From positions 8,735,685 to 8,799,684 of the forward strand of contig NW_023503374.1 in assembly GCF_014529535.1 (NCBI RefSeq): DNA of 64,000 nt, written 5' to 3'. This document shows, piece by piece, positions 1 through 11,706 of this stretch. Each line of letters starts with the position of its first letter. Position 1 is the stretch's first letter. This stretch comes from Bradysia coprophila. Its lineage: Eukaryota; Arthropoda; Insecta; Diptera; Sciaridae. The notes under the pieces were generated by a model. It worked only from the letters and a program-made list of their open reading frames with translations. It searched no databases and was not told the DNA's origin. Both the position numbers and the translations under genes were made by a program.

Positions 1-2848
1 GATTCTGTTTCAATTGCAAAATGATCGATCTCAATCGTGATACGTCGCGGCTGGACTTGGCTGATTTCGGATTGAAGTCGCACAGTTTGGCGATACGTTC
101 CCATTCGGTGCCCGGTTCCATTTCGTCCGGCAATTCAGCAACAAATTGTTTTTCAGCGTTTCTGCAAATTTTTGATTAATTGTAAATTAAAGATCTGTCA
201 TCGAACGTTGACAAGTTCAAGGAATTTCTCAAGTGGTTGTTGCGGATAACGTTAACAATGCCGAACAACAACCAGACTACAGCAAAAAAGTTTTTCAAAA
301 TCACCACGAATATTTCAGCTGTCCATACTTAGATAAAAATTAGGCTTATCAATTGGCACGACGGAATAGTATTACGTTTTGTATGTTTCCGGAGACACGA
401 CGAGATATTTTTTAAAATTTAAGTCAAATGTGTGATACTGTGATACGATATGGAAGAATTTGCTCCGGATTTTGTTTATTAAGTAGCAGTAGCGGTGAAT
501 AAAGTTCCTTGAAGCAAACCAGTCACAACAACAATTACGGAGGAGAGGAAGTCATGACCCGCGAGAGTTATTGCAACCCGAGACCTATGATTTGTCGATA
601 GTTATAACAGCTCGCACGATGGCTTGGAGCTCTCTAGATTAAGTAGAACCCTGCGTAGGTCATGTTGTCTTGGCTTATGATTCCTTTAAAGTAACGAATT
701 CCTTATAACTGAATACTAACTCAATAAAAGGGAAAATTGAACTCGTGAAGAAAGTTACATTACCGCTACGATGATGGTTAATTATGCAGTCAAAGTCTCT
801 CGAAATAAATTAAGGTGACGCTTGGTAAATGATAGACTCGGTTGACGAAGTTCGATTGCAATTTCACTACTATTCACATCAATTGTTAACGTTTTCCGCG
901 TCTCTATTCATCTTAAGCCATGAATAAACTGCTACTGATACTTAGCTACAAATTACCTACACAATCTAAATACCACAATCTATGATGACATTATCGCCAT
1001 GGTAACAGTTTTGAAGTCAAGTCTAGCATAGTTTGCTAACAACTCACAACTTTAACACAACTTACGACTTAGGTCTAACGTAACAAAATTTCCATTCAAT
1101 ACTCACTTAGCAGATTCCCTTTTGATTGGCAAGCATTAAGAGTTTTCAAATTTTATTCAAGTTTGGTGAAAAAAAATGTTGATTAACAAACCAATTAACC
1201 AAACACCGTCGAGACAATCATTGACTCTTCCAAAATATAATTTTTATTGACAAAGTCCTTCAAATTTGTCATTGTCAATAAAGTACTACTTTGGTAGAAA
1301 TTTCATCAAAGAAGTCCGAGACATGTATGTTTATTGGATTTATTCTCGATAAGATCGAACCGACAGCCCTTTCGTTGCCCTCTGTTCCAATCGATTAAAA
1401 AAACCGTTAAAATCGTGGGCTCAATGAGCGATTGAAAGAGTCGTAGGCTCGACGTTTGAATTTATTTCATTAAAAAAAAAATTGGTTGACTTACCGGTTC
1501 GACGATTTCGTCTTTGCAATCGCCTCTTCATGATGCTTGTACCAATCTTCTAGTTCCTTTCGAGCTTGTTCTTTTAGCTCTTCTTTCTTCTTTTCTTCTT
1601 CGAGATCCTTTTGTTCCAAACGAGTTTTCTGCTCCTCACGCCACAATTTAATGCGTTCCGGCTCTTCGCGTACAACTGGAGATGCTGTAAAATACGATCT
1701 TGAGTTAGTTTGGCTCGGATCAAGTTCCATATTTTTTTCAATGATTTTATGATGAGAGAAGGTCGGTCTTATTCCCATCCCATTAAAGTTTGAAGTAGAT
1801 GTCTAAATTTCAAAATAGTTTAGTTAAAAGAAGATCATCAGTCATTAAAGTTAGCATCTGGAGAAGATGTAATTTTGAAACCGGAAATTTATGGTCCAAT
1901 TAACCCCGGTAAGAGATGGATGGATGGATGAATGAATTATAATTTTTTTTTTATTACAAAACAAACATCAAACGTTATATTCAATCAACTTACCTTCTTC
2001 GTAACCAAAATCTTGATCATAATCATATTGATCTTTCAAATAAGAATTTTTATGAAATTAAACAGAAGCGTTAAGTGTGGATTTAACAGGCAAAAGAAAT
2101 TTGAATTGGAAATCAAAATTTGATTAATTCCATCAAAAAACGTTTGTTGGTTAAAAATTCATGCAAATTGATAGGAAAATCAAAATCGAAAAAAAATTGA
2201 CAAAAAATTTTGAAACAAAAAAAAATTACTTGATGTGTTGAAGCCAGCATATTCGTTCTGCTCGTTCTCGTTGTTAATCATTTCAAAGCTCCCAGATAGT
2301 TCCTCTTTGACATTGTCTGGTGATACAAAAGAAAAATAAGAAAACAAAACCAAAAAAATGCATTCCACAGATTGTTTTAGGTTTTACATTGATAAATAAA
2401 GGAAAGCTCCACTTAATCGGTCAAAATTTCTTTTTTGCGTTTTTACAACTCGTATTTTAAACATCCAAATGGCAAAGCAAAATAAAAATCAATATATTTC
2501 GATCGCAACAAAAAGTAACAACACTAAAATGGATAATCATCATATTGACCTAAAGTGTAATTTGCTTGTAAAAATAATTTCTTTTGTTTGCTCTGCGTAT
2601 ATACGATTTGAACCTCTTTCACAAAATTATTATCACAATATTTGCGGACGACAACAATACGCCCCATCTAGGCAATTAAAACAACAACAAAAATCCTTAC
2701 CATCCAATCTAAGTTGACTGACTGGTGCCGACAGTGCAGCAGGCTCCAGTTCATCTTCCAAACCAGCTAATTGATCCTTTTCTCGGGCCAGAAATTCGGC
2801 GGCTGGATCGACTTCAGTTTGTTCAAAATTATCATCGAATGCGTCCAT
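1..2848 (-). CDS. Clc: Clathrin light chain, 3' end beyond the window
   Basis: Clathrin light chain binds the hub and proximal leg of clathrin heavy chain and regulates coat assembly on vesicles. Four coding exons read on the minus strand: 2848-2701, 2316-2230, 1684-1495 and 161-1, all with GT-AG borders and matching phases, giving about 195 residues before the window ends. The N-terminus holds the conserved block EVDPAAEFLARE. Exon 3 encodes the charged coiled coil that binds heavy chain (WREEQKTRLEQKDLEEEKK). The last exon has the family C-terminal signature PGTEWERIAKLCDFNPK followed by SRDVSRLRS. The stop codon lies just outside the window. The roughly 1.3-kb intron between exons 3 and 4 shows nothing recognisable. 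An open frame continues upstream of exon 3 to 1778 but is intronic, because a clean acceptor precedes the conserved residues. Identification is secure. Confidence 0.95.
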
Positions 2849-3253
2849 GGTGCGACAATTAAATTTTAGCGTTTAGCTTTTCGTGACAATCTTTTGAGAA
2901 TATTAACACTCCCGTTCAATTTATTGACAAAGCAAGAAAGTGATGATGATATGTCACGGAATTGATTGACTCACCAAAATGAAAAATAACGAGAACGACG
3001 ATGGTAACAAGTGTAGTGCGTGACCCAGCCGATAAACTATGCAATCAAAGTGGTTGTATAACAAAGCAGCGTTACACGTCGTTTATGCACTGACTTGATA
3101 AATTTAATGTAGGCAGTAGATAGTCACTGAATAATCCCTTAATTTACGAGACCTCGGAGCTTTCACTTGGAGTGCACGGAGTGCACCTACTTAGAAATAA
3201 ACAAAATCTCATCAATTTTTTGAAACTGGGACAGTTAAATTTTGCCTATGAAA

Positions 3254-3261
3254 TATCGATA
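3254..3261. promoter_or_regulatory. DRE-type promoter motif TATCGATA
   Basis: A perfect 8-bp palindrome TATCGATA lies about 90 bp upstream of the DPH4 start, in the 500-bp gap between the divergent Clc and DPH4 genes. In Drosophila this is the DNA replication-related element bound by DREF, typical of housekeeping promoters. The sequence match is exact; its use here is inferred from position. Confidence 0.45.
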
Positions 3262-3347
3262 TCGGACTTGACAGCTGCTTGTTTTCATAAAGTTTGTTAT
3301 TGTTCTCTTGTTGCTTTCTTCAGCACGAAATGTTCTCATAACATAAA

Positions 3348-3767
3348 ATGACCAACACCACCGGTGACACCTTCTACGAAATCCTCAACTGTGATCCAAC
3401 CGCATCGACAGATGAGATAAAGAAATCGTATCAAACCTTAATCCTCAAACACCATCCCGATAAACAAGAGCAAAACGCCAAATCCGAGTTATTTGTTCGA
3501 CTGAATGAGGCCTGGCACATTCTACGCGATCCGGACAAACGTAGAGCCTATGATGCAGAAATCTTACAGAAACAATTCAGTGAGAATCGAATAGTCCACG
3601 AAGTGGTCAATTTGGACATGGACTTTCAGTTTGACCCAGAGTCGAATAGCTATTGTCGTGACTGCCGTTGTGGAGCGCAGTTTGTAGTGTTTAAGGAGGA
3701 TGTTGATAAGGATGGTAGTTACCTGGAATGTGATGAGTGTTCTTTGGTCATTGGAGTGACACTGTGA
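3348..3767 (+). CDS. Dph4: DPH4 / DnaJ homolog subfamily C member 24
   Basis: Single-exon gene of 139 residues. DPH4 is a J-domain cofactor in the first step of diphthamide synthesis on elongation factor 2. The J domain occupies roughly residues 7-70 with the diagnostic HPD motif (HHPDK, about residues 35-39). The C-terminus is a DPH/CSL-type zinc-binding domain with cysteines in RDCRCGAQF and in ECDECSLVIGV. Length and domain order match the family. The start at 3348 fits because the J domain begins a few residues in (DTFYEIL). A polyadenylation signal AATAAA follows at 3776. The gene faces ORC6 tail to tail with only about 200 bp between the two stop codons, and is head to head with Clc. 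Confidence 0.95.
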   Translation: MTNTTGDTFYEILNCDPTASTDEIKKSYQTLILKHHPDKQEQNAKSELFVRLNEAWHILRDPDKRRAYDAEILQKQFSENRIVHEVVNLDMDFQFDPESNSYCRDCRCGAQFVVFKEDVDKDGSYLECDECSLVIGVTL

Positions 3768-3969
3768 CAATGGAAAATAAAAGTTTGTTAAACCAAGCGA
3801 TTGAACGGGTTTATTGTTGTGGCGCAACTTCTTCGGGGTTTCGCAAATGTGACTTAAGTGATCTATCACGATCATTGTATTCATTTTGATTCCTTCGGCT
3901 TTGGAGTGAATTCTTAAAAACTTCGACAGATTTGATTGTTATAAAAAATTTATTTTTGATCGAAATTGT

Positions 3970-4822
3970 CTATCCAGACTTTAAATCAGCATAAGCCTTT
4001 GCAAGTACCCTCTTCTTCCAATCTTCATAACTTTCCGTTGCCTCGATGCATTTTACTTTCGGCATCACATTTTCCTTAGTGTCATCTACGGTCTCAGCAC
4101 CAGCTAGAAAGGAAACAATTCCGTTCAGCTATTTCTCAGCATAAATCTTTAAGATGTTGAATGATCCTTACCTTTGTCGGCATTCCTTTTCTTTGTGGTG
4201 TCCGTTAATTTGATTTTATTTACATCTAACCATCGTTGCCATTTAGTTTTCAAGTGACTCCATTGCATACGTTTCAGGTGACTAACGTCGATCAGTTTGT
4301 CCTCGTTCACTTTCAGTTTCATCATTTTGCTGGTGTAATACACAGCCATCGCATCATATTGCGGATGGGAATCGGTTAGATCAGTGGTGGCTCTGTATTC
4401 TTTCAGCATTTTGGTGGCCCGTTCTTCCAATTCTTTTTGATTGGCTACTCGTATAATCGAACAGATGCTTCGAACATCGGGCACTTGTGTTACGTTCAGG
4501 ACGCGTTGGATGATATTTTTCTCTTTGCGATATCTAGCTTTACCATAGCAGAGCAGTGCCAGAGCGGTTTCCTGGTATTTAATTAAAGATTTCATTGAAG
4601 TGGAAGACGATTTAAATTATCAGGATTTTCGTCTCTAACCTGATTGAATGGTGAGTTTGTATTGGTCGCAGCGATGTCAAGGCAGATAACCGTTTTTGCA
4701 TATTCTGTGAGTTGAAGACTGGTGCTTTTTATGTTCAATAGCCTTAGATGCTCGGAGGCTTTATTTATTACTTTTCTGTCGTCAATTTCAAGTTTTTTTG
4801 ATACATCCTCCACTACTTCCAT
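3970..4822 (-). CDS. Orc6: Origin recognition complex subunit 6
   Basis: ORC6 is the smallest subunit of the origin recognition complex; it binds DNA through TFIIB-like folds and also acts in cytokinesis. Three exons: 4822-4640, 4571-4172 and 4103-3970, with introns of 68 bp each, giving 238 residues. Features matching animal ORC6 are the N-terminal EHLRLLNIKSTSLQLTEYAK block and the middle domain containing SHPQYDAMAVYYTSKMMKLK, which lines up with the fly SHPQYATMAVFQACRLLKKK. The C-terminal YEDWKKRVLAKA helix is the conserved segment that contacts ORC3. The second acceptor was chosen at 4571 because the resulting FNQETALAL aligns with the family; the upstream ATG of the longer open frame lies inside the intron. 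A minus-strand AATAAA signal lies at 3949-3954. Confidence 0.93.
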
Positions 4823-5071
4823 TTTCGCGGTTTTTCTAATATGTTATGACAGTAAACTCAATTTCACCTCTTCAACTCACCACTCACAATTGTCATTTAT
4901 GACAGGCGGTACTAGAATTTAAACAGGGAGCTTTTTTTAAGTCAGAAAATTGCGGAATTTTCGAAATTAAAGTATACATTGTATATGTACACTAAGACTG
5001 TTGGCCTAAAGAAGGCAGTACTTTATCTTTGCACTCTGACAAGAAATAGGTATATGTATATGGTTATTTAT

Positions 5072-5415
5072 TTATTCAAAGCGAAAAAAAAGACTGCTCG
5101 CATACGGCGCAGTCAGTAAAAAAACGATCTTTTCAATCAACAAATATTACAATAAATAAAAATCAACCGCTCTATTACTTCCTAAAGTTCCAAGAATACA
5201 TGCCGCATTGCCTCTTTGTATAGCAATAGAAATTTTCTGCAACAGATAATCTTTGGAACGTGGCTCCCCTGATGCTCTCTTCATCAACGATCCCAACTTG
5301 TCAATAAATTTCTTTGTTTCTGGACCCATGCAACCTAATGATTCAAAGGCAAGGGGGGTAAATAAATAGTTTTCTTTAAGACGTATATAATGATTATGCT
5401 TAAATCTCTCCGCTT
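5072..5415 (-). mobile_element. 5'-truncated LINE (non-LTR retrotransposon) 3' end, copy 1
   Basis: Minus-strand 3' terminus of a LINE. The encoded tail (residues GPETKKFIDKLGSLMKRASGEPRSK, then LLQKISIAIQRGNAACILGTLGS, each read as separate stretches) is the conserved C-terminus of reverse-transcriptase polyproteins from several non-LTR clades. The element ends in an AATAAATAAATAA-like tail. Identical 11-bp flanks TGGTTATTTAT at 5061-5071 and 5416-5426 are a target-site duplication. The copy is severely 5' truncated, as is normal for LINEs. About 345 bp differ from the copy at 43.9 kb at only about three positions, so the family moved recently. It interrupts an older palindromic repeat. Confidence 0.85.
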
Positions 5416-5426
5416 TGGTTATTTAT

Positions 5427-5530
5427 GACGTCGAGTGCAAAGTACTTCATTAGACTCTAGATGTGTAACCGCAGTGTGTCATAATGACATAACAGACACC
5501 GTGAGCCTAATAAAGTACTTTGCGCCCAAG
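5427..5530 (-). mobile_element. Small palindromic repeat (MITE-like), family X copy 1
   Basis: About 105 bp with inverted ends: the left end contains GAGTGCAAAGTACTTCATTAG and the right end contains GCCTAATAAAGTACTTTGC. The same sequence, in the opposite orientation and with the same inverted ends, occurs at 60759-60878, so this is a dispersed family. The LINE fragment at 5072 is inserted at its left edge. No coding capacity. A further diverged end of the same type may lie at about 5002-5040. Confidence 0.6.
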
Positions 5531-5757
5531 CAAGGCTGTATACTTTGGGAAGGTCACGCAGATCACATTTTATTAGATACGCTGGAACACACCGAACACA
5601 CCTTTTTCATACAAACAAAATTTCATTTCATTTCATTTATTTTTCATAATAATAAACATAATAAACAATTCTAAGGAGCTACTTAAAATTGAATTTGTAT
5701 GGTGTGGTGAATTTTTTCCATGAAACGTGGTGTGTAACCCACGTATCTGCATCTGCG
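5531..5757 (+). mobile_element. hAT-type MITE, copy 1 (right end lost)
   Basis: Begins CAAGGCTGTATACTTTGGG and is homologous to the complete element at 6273-6501. The internal GTGGTGTGTAACCC and GTATCTGCATCTGCGTGACC segments match, but the terminal 20 bp of the right end are missing. It abuts family X with no spacer, suggesting insertion at or near that element's end. The interior has a CATTT-rich stretch. Confidence 0.6.
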
Positions 5758-6272
5758 TGACCTTTGCGCCGAGATTTATTTTTCATATGATGCTGAGTTG
5801 CATGATAGATACAAGGAAAAGGCAAGGTAAATATATGTGCGGAGCGGAGGTAATGTCATTCAGACGCGCGGCCTAGCACAATAGTTCGATGCTAATGACA
5901 CCTTTTTTTAAAATGGTTGACAATTTTTTACTTGTGTTTCACAAAATGTTGTGCCTATCACAAAAAAGATGGCCCAGGTTTCTAAGCAATTTTCTGATTT
6001 TAAAGAAAGGTAGAGATGGTGATTATAGCGAACTTTCGTGCCACTGCACTTCACGTTAACAAGAATTCGTTGAAAGAGAAGCAAATACTTTGACCAGTAC
6101 CCCAAGGCAAGTTATAATAAGTAGTCTTCGGTTTTTTCGCTCTGATCATAAAACCTGTAATGATGAAAATCATTGAGAAGTGAGTTTGTTTATATGAAAT
6201 CGCTATTTCCTCCGACTTGTATGGATAGACCATATCTGGTTTGTACATTCATTGTACACACAGCGTATGACC

Positions 6273-6501
6273 CAAGGTTGTATACTTTGGGGAGGTCACG
6301 CAGATACAGATACGCCGGTTACACACCACACTTGATGATATCATGGCGGATTTCATACAAAAATGCACCTACTGTGATGATTGTCATCGCCGTGACGATG
6401 TGGTGAATTTTTTTGTGTGTGTAAAATCATCAGACGTGGTGTGTTCCCGCGTATCTAATAAAATGGCGGTCTGCGTGACCTCCCCAAAGTTTGCAGCCTT
6501 G
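6273..6501 (+). mobile_element. hAT-type MITE with 8-bp target-site duplication, copy 2
   Basis: 229-bp element starting CAAGGTTGTATACTTTGGGG and ending in its inverse (CCCCAAAGTTTGCAGCCTTG), with about 30-bp terminal inverted repeats. Perfect 8-bp flanks GTATGACC at 6265-6272 and 6502-6509 are the target duplication. The 8-bp duplication and CAAGG ends are those of hAT transposons. A second partial copy of the right end (about 6505-6530) follows directly. Non-coding and non-autonomous. Confidence 0.75.
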
Positions 6502-6706
6502 GTATGACCTCCCCAAAGTTTACAGCCTTGCACTACACTCGCTACACGCGCTACACACCTTTCTTCTTTTCATCGACAGCGATCTAGTACAGCAACACTA
6601 AAGCATGAAAATATTTCTTTGGTGAATTTCATGACATATTAAAACTTTTCGTCAGAAAATACTCAAGTTCAGCTTAAAAGACAGAAAACTGAAATAAATT
6701 GAAAAA

Positions 6707-7022
6707 ATGGGTGACTACGAAATGAGTAAATCTTCACAAGCCGATGCTGAGCTCCAAGAATTCCTAATGATTGAAAAGCAGAAAGCTCAAGTTCAAGCGC
6801 AGGTAGAATCGTCCATAACCTCAAATAGGCAAGCCCTCAAATATTTCTTTGCAGATCCATGAATTTAATGAAATATGTTGGGATACCTGCGTTGACAAGC
6901 CGGGAAGTAAATTGGACAGCCGAACGGAAACATGCTTAAGCAATTGCGTTGATCGCTTTATCGATACATCCTTGTTGATTACGAACCGATTTGCACAGTT
7001 GCTGCAAAAGAACAGCGGTTAG
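6707..7022 (+). CDS. Tim8: Mitochondrial import inner membrane translocase subunit Tim8
   Basis: Small intermembrane-space chaperone that works with Tim13 to escort hydrophobic precursors to the inner-membrane TIM22 machinery. Two exons, 6707-6802 and 6855-7022, give 87 residues. The twin CX3C motifs CWDTC and CLSNC, spaced for the two disulfides of small Tims, and the Tim8-specific [12 protein letters not shown] and ERFIDTS-like ([14 protein letters not shown]) stretches identify it as Tim8 rather than Tim9, 10 or 13. The ATG at 6707 gives the usual N-terminal helix. The gene converges on CCDC25 with about 170 bp between stops. Confidence 0.95.
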
Positions 7023-7193
7023 GATAGTGCTGGAGTTTCGAGAGGAGTACGCTTTTGTTCAAATTATTGTTATAGTCAAACGGGAAATTTAGCGTCGGTT
7101 TATTGGGGGTGCCATGGCAACTTGATGAAATAAAAGACCAAACCAAATACGAAATAGTTTTATAATTGAATGTACATCCGTTAGTTACAATCA

Positions 7194-8093
7194 TTACATG
7201 AACTCATCAGAATCGTTACCATCATCTTTATTCGATGTCATTTTGTCGGCGGCCATCAGACTTGAGTAAGATCGCAACTCGGCCTCCTCCATTTTCTGCT
7301 TCTGTTGAAGCTTCTCCTGTTCCTTTCGATCTCGCAACAATTTCTTTTGATCGGATCGTTCAGATGCATCGCTACGGAAAGATCAAAACATCATCTCCGG
7401 GTACACAATGTGCAAAATTTCACTAACCGCTTTTCCCGTTCAGCACGGAAATCTGGATGCGATTCAATCTTAGTTTTATTCAATCGATTGACCACTTCGT
7501 TGATTCTCTTCTCAACCCGTATCTTCATCACGTCCTTTTCACGATGGAATGACACTTGCCCCACATCCATGGACGGTGTTTTCTTCAAATTCTCCCACAT
7601 GGTGTACACTGCACGGGAGAAATATTCAACACTATCATTGCAGGAGGATATGGTGCATGTTTTGAAGACTTTTCAAATGACCTACCGACATCGACGTTGT
7701 TCATTTTGTTGCCGTTGATGCTATTCGCTTTGACCAATTGGGCTGCATCTTCAATAACTGCAAATGGAACGTCCTCTATAGTTTGGCCCTGGAAGATATT
7801 TTCAATTCCCACATTAGCATTGCATCATTCGTCTGTAAATATGATGTTTGATGCTCACCGGTTGCAATCTCAAATAGACATGGGCTGATGACACTTTATC
7901 GACACTGTAACAAGGCAAAACTGGAATCAAATTACCATTCACTAGGTTCGGGTTCGTATAAAAAGTGTACTTACTGGAACCAGACGTCTTCGGGCCAACC
8001 CCATCTGATTAGCTCTTCGTTTTCGTGCTTTTCCGCTCCCATGAACAAGGTAAATGCGGGCGACACCACATTACTGACAAAATAGAAAACCAT
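7194..8093 (-). CDS. Ccdc25: Coiled-coil domain-containing protein 25
   Basis: Five exons on the minus strand: 8093-7975, 7904-7859, 7788-7686, 7608-7428 and 7371-7194, giving 208 residues, exactly the human length. The N-terminal two thirds is the NFACT-R-like domain ([20 protein letters not shown], then [20 protein letters not shown]). The coiled coil follows ([14 protein letters not shown], then [14 protein letters not shown]), and the acidic tail DGNDSDEFM is the family C-terminus. Human CCDC25 has been described as a surface sensor of extracellular DNA; the ancestral role of the NFACT-R fold is in RNA/ribosome binding, and the role in insects is not known to me. It shares a gap of about 490 bp, probably a two-way promoter, with FAM98. 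Confidence 0.95.
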
Positions 8094-8579
8094 TTTCAAT
8101 TTATCCGGTTGCTTGCAACGTAAACATTCAAATCTGCAAATACACGAGTGACTTGTGCGAACCGCTGCCGATATGTCAAAAAATTGTGATGAACTCGATG
8201 AACCTCAGAGTTTAGAGTAGACAGTGGGGAGTACGATAGTTTTGATGAGCATTTGTAAAATTGAGAAATTTTTCGGTTTTAACTATTGGAAATTGTAAGA
8301 TTCTCCAATTTCTGCAGTTGATAGAATAGTGATTCTGTTGCTATGCATTCATAGGAGCCGTGATATATCCTTTGCGCTCGCCGGAGTGTTTGATTTTTGA
8401 GGTGCGAGTATACATACAGTCAACGTGGGCTCAAGAACTTTTTTCTCTTTTGTTTATACATTATTTTCACCGTAGAGCAACCTAACAAACGCGAATGAAA
8501 CTTCATTGCGAGATTCGCTCACAGTGACACATTAAAATCCTTTCGAACATTGCAATTTTGTTCAAAGTTCTGAATCGAA

Positions 8580-11411
8580 ATGGAAGATTTTAACGAAATT
8601 TTAGATTTTATTAAAGCTGTCGGGTATGTGGCCATGTAAAATTATTTGAAAATAGGCAAAATGTGAAGTGAATAGGCCTAATAGGAAAAGGTGAATTCTA
8701 TGAGATAATAGCATGCCGGTTCGGACAGATAAAAAGATCGATAGAGTGACGGAAATCGTTAGTTAGTTCACCGTGTCTTCATAATTCGATGTTTTCCAAT
8801 AGTTCGGGAATAGACATTTCACATACGACAAGCATATGACTAGCACAAGTGCAAGTTGTGAATCTGTTACTTCTGCCACTCCTTTTGATCTCCATATTTT
8901 CACCACATTGACAAAATCTTCTACTTCATTAGTTCAAACAACTAGGTTGTTGCTATCAGAAAGACTTCATTATCCAGCGTTCATACTCATTTAGACTTTC
9001 GCTGCAGTATAAGCAGATGACATAGCCGCCTTGAATCAGACGTTCGCCCACGCTTGTAAATAATGTTTCAAAAGATCGCTCAAAAGGGAATAGAAACCAA
9101 AAATGATAAAAGTGTCAAAGTGATAGAATTCACTGTGTTGTACTACCACTGTACAAATCACATTACGTCTCATCAATAAATTAAATTGCAAAACATTTTT
9201 TTGTCGCAGGTACGATGGAAAAAGTGTAGCCGACGAAAAGGATATCTCAGAAATAATAAATGATGGAGCCAAGTCCAAGAAATTTCGTGACCTTATGGCA
9301 TGGATCACGGACGAGATAAGAGTTCTGGCGAATATTGAAGAGAAAGTAATTTTGACGTCATCCGATTTCTGCTTAGCTTTTTACTATGTTGCACAATGTT
9401 GCAGGTTAGCGGCGATGGTGAAATCAATGATTTCATGATAGAGTTGTCCGGATTCTTAAAAGAAATGTTGTGTCCATTCCAATCGTTCATTTCCGGACCG
9501 GTTTCGCAGCGCTTTCTGTCGGTCGAATCGCGATTGATCATATTGGATTATCTGCTGACTGAACTAATGGCTATGAAAATGTGCCACAAACTGAAACCGA
9601 AAGAGGCTGTTGTGATCGAAGTGGTAAGTGTTGAATTTGTCCTCGTTTCCTATTGGAATCTATAGAATTTTCATTGAACATTCAGTCGGAAAGTCCAGCT
9701 GCTGCTGCACTGAAAAGTATCGCTACAACGTTAAAAATTGGCAAACCGCCGAACAATGTGCCAATCGGTGTGGTGTTTGAAAAAATCAGTACGAAGCTTA
9801 CAGAAGTTCTGCAGAAATGTGGTAAGACGTTCATTTCGATCGAGTTTCAGATGTCTCTCTAATCCAACTCGTTTTGTTCTCGCAGGGCCTGCTCAATTGG
9901 GCAGTCCGTTATTTAACCCTGATAAGCCATTACTGGAAAAACAATGGAATCGACTTGAGGATGTGCGAAAAGACTTGGACACTGAATACGACCTCCGACG
10001 GCAAATGTTAATCACCCGATTAGATGTTACGATTCAATCGTTTCAGGTATGCTTTCTGTTCGTTCACGTGAAACGGCATTTAATTCTTTTCTCTTTTTAC
10101 CAAAAATTCAATCAGTGGTCGGACAGAACGCAAGGTAAAGAGGATCAAATTGCCGCTCGTTACACTGGTCCCCGTAAATTTTTAGAATCCATTCAATACG
10201 GTGGACACCAAACGGATATAGTAGCGCTGTTAGCAGCAAGAGACGATGTGGCTATCATCGAAAAGACTAGGTAGGTCAGATTAGTAACTTTCGTCTCTAC
10301 TTTTGTTGTTCATACGAGATTGTCTTCGACTACAGCTGCGCAAATGTACGAAAGAATACTCAAGCATCTATTCAGAAACACGTAATCGGAAGGGTACCTG
10401 ATCGAGGCGGTAGAGCTTATGAGGTATGGATTTGGAGTTGGGAGTGTAATTCTACGGTCTAACGTTAAACGTTTCATTATTAGCATGCTCCACCACCTCC
10501 AGAAATGCCGTTCTGGCAGCAACGAAGCGCTGGAGGACAACAAGGAGGAGGCCGCGGAGGAGGAAGGGTAAGTTTGACTAGAATATTAGTCCCAAGTTGA
10601 GTCAACGACTACTGACAACATTTATACTCAACTATACTGTCGATTGTTGCCATGGTCGTGGGTGGGTAATTTTCAATGTATTGTTGTCAGATCCTTTAAA
10701 TCAGTAAACATTTTGGACGGAAAAAAATTTCCAGGATTTTTCATGTCCGAAAAGGAAACTCGATTTTTTTTTATTACGCAGAGGGATCTTGATTCAGCCT
10801 GTCTAATGTGCTGCGATTCTTTTTGTTGAAATATTCTCTGCATTACATGGCCTGCCTTAACCGAAGTCATTTTATATTAGCAATGAAAATTTCTCTCAAA
10901 TTTTAGGGAGGAGCTCAACCTCAACGATCTAATGCTCAAAACGCTGGTGGATATCAACAAAAAGGAAACTACCAACCACAGGGAAACAATCAACAACAAG
11001 GAAACTATCAACAACCACAAGGAAATTATCAACAGCAAGGCAAAGGAAACTATCAACAAGGAAATTATCAACAACAGGGAAATTATCAACAGCAAGGAAA
11101 TTATCAACAGCAAGGAAATTATCATCAGCAACCGGCTGGCGGTTATAGTAACAACCGTGGATCGGGGCGAGTTCAAGGTGGCTGGTCACAAGCAGGTAGT
11201 AATGATGGCTTGTGTATGTGCTTGTGTAGAACTCACATGAATAATTTCAGGCGCACAAAGTTACGATGGTAATGGTCAACAACAAGGTGGTAACAGAAAC
11301 AGTGGTGGCTTTGGAGGTAATGGTGGAGATAGTAATTACAATTCTGGTGGCTATAATAATGGAAGAGGTCAATCGAATTACCGTCGCGGAGGTGGTGGTG
11401 GTCGCAGATAA
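8580..11411 (+). CDS. FAM98 family protein (tRNA-ligase-complex component)
   Basis: Ten exons: 8580-8623, 9210-9345, 9405-9623, 9686-9821, 9886-10046, 10116-10270, 10336-10423, 10484-10567, 10907-11195 and 11251-11411, totalling 490 residues. Vertebrate FAM98A/B associate with DDX1, RTCB and CGI-99 in the tRNA-splicing ligase/RNA-transport complex. The N-terminal calponin-like region and central helical domain (YTGPRKFLESIQYGG, then VIGRVPDRGGR and PPPPEMPFWQ) are diagnostic; the last two motifs fix the acceptor of exon 7. The C-terminus is low-complexity: repeated GNYQQQ units (about residues 350-420), then a GN/GR-rich tail ending RRGGGGGRR. Such tails bind RNA and favour condensates. AATAAA lies at 11465. 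The insect orthologue is single-copy as far as I know. Confidence 0.92.
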
Positions 11412-11706
11412 ACTGTCTGAAAATGATCTTTTGTCAACATTGTAACAACAACTTGAATATTTTAAATAAAAATTGAATTGCTGTGAAACTGAAATTTTAT
11501 GTGTGGTCTCGACTGTTATCCAGGATTCAATTGATCCTTGCCAAATGGACTCTTCTGCAATCTCATTTAGTTTGCTAGATGCATCGAAGTAAGCCTCGTT
11601 AGATTATCCGTCATGAAAAATAATTTGTTGTAAAAATTGTTACGTTAAATTAAGTAAAGAATATCTCGTGTGTTTGGTAAATAAACCGATAGAGCCGGTC
11701 AAGAGA

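Noticed and set aside
1687-1778. Extra 5' coding part of Clc exon 3
   Set aside because: An acceptor at 1685-1686 fits the conserved protein and phase; the extension would insert residues absent from the family between conserved blocks.
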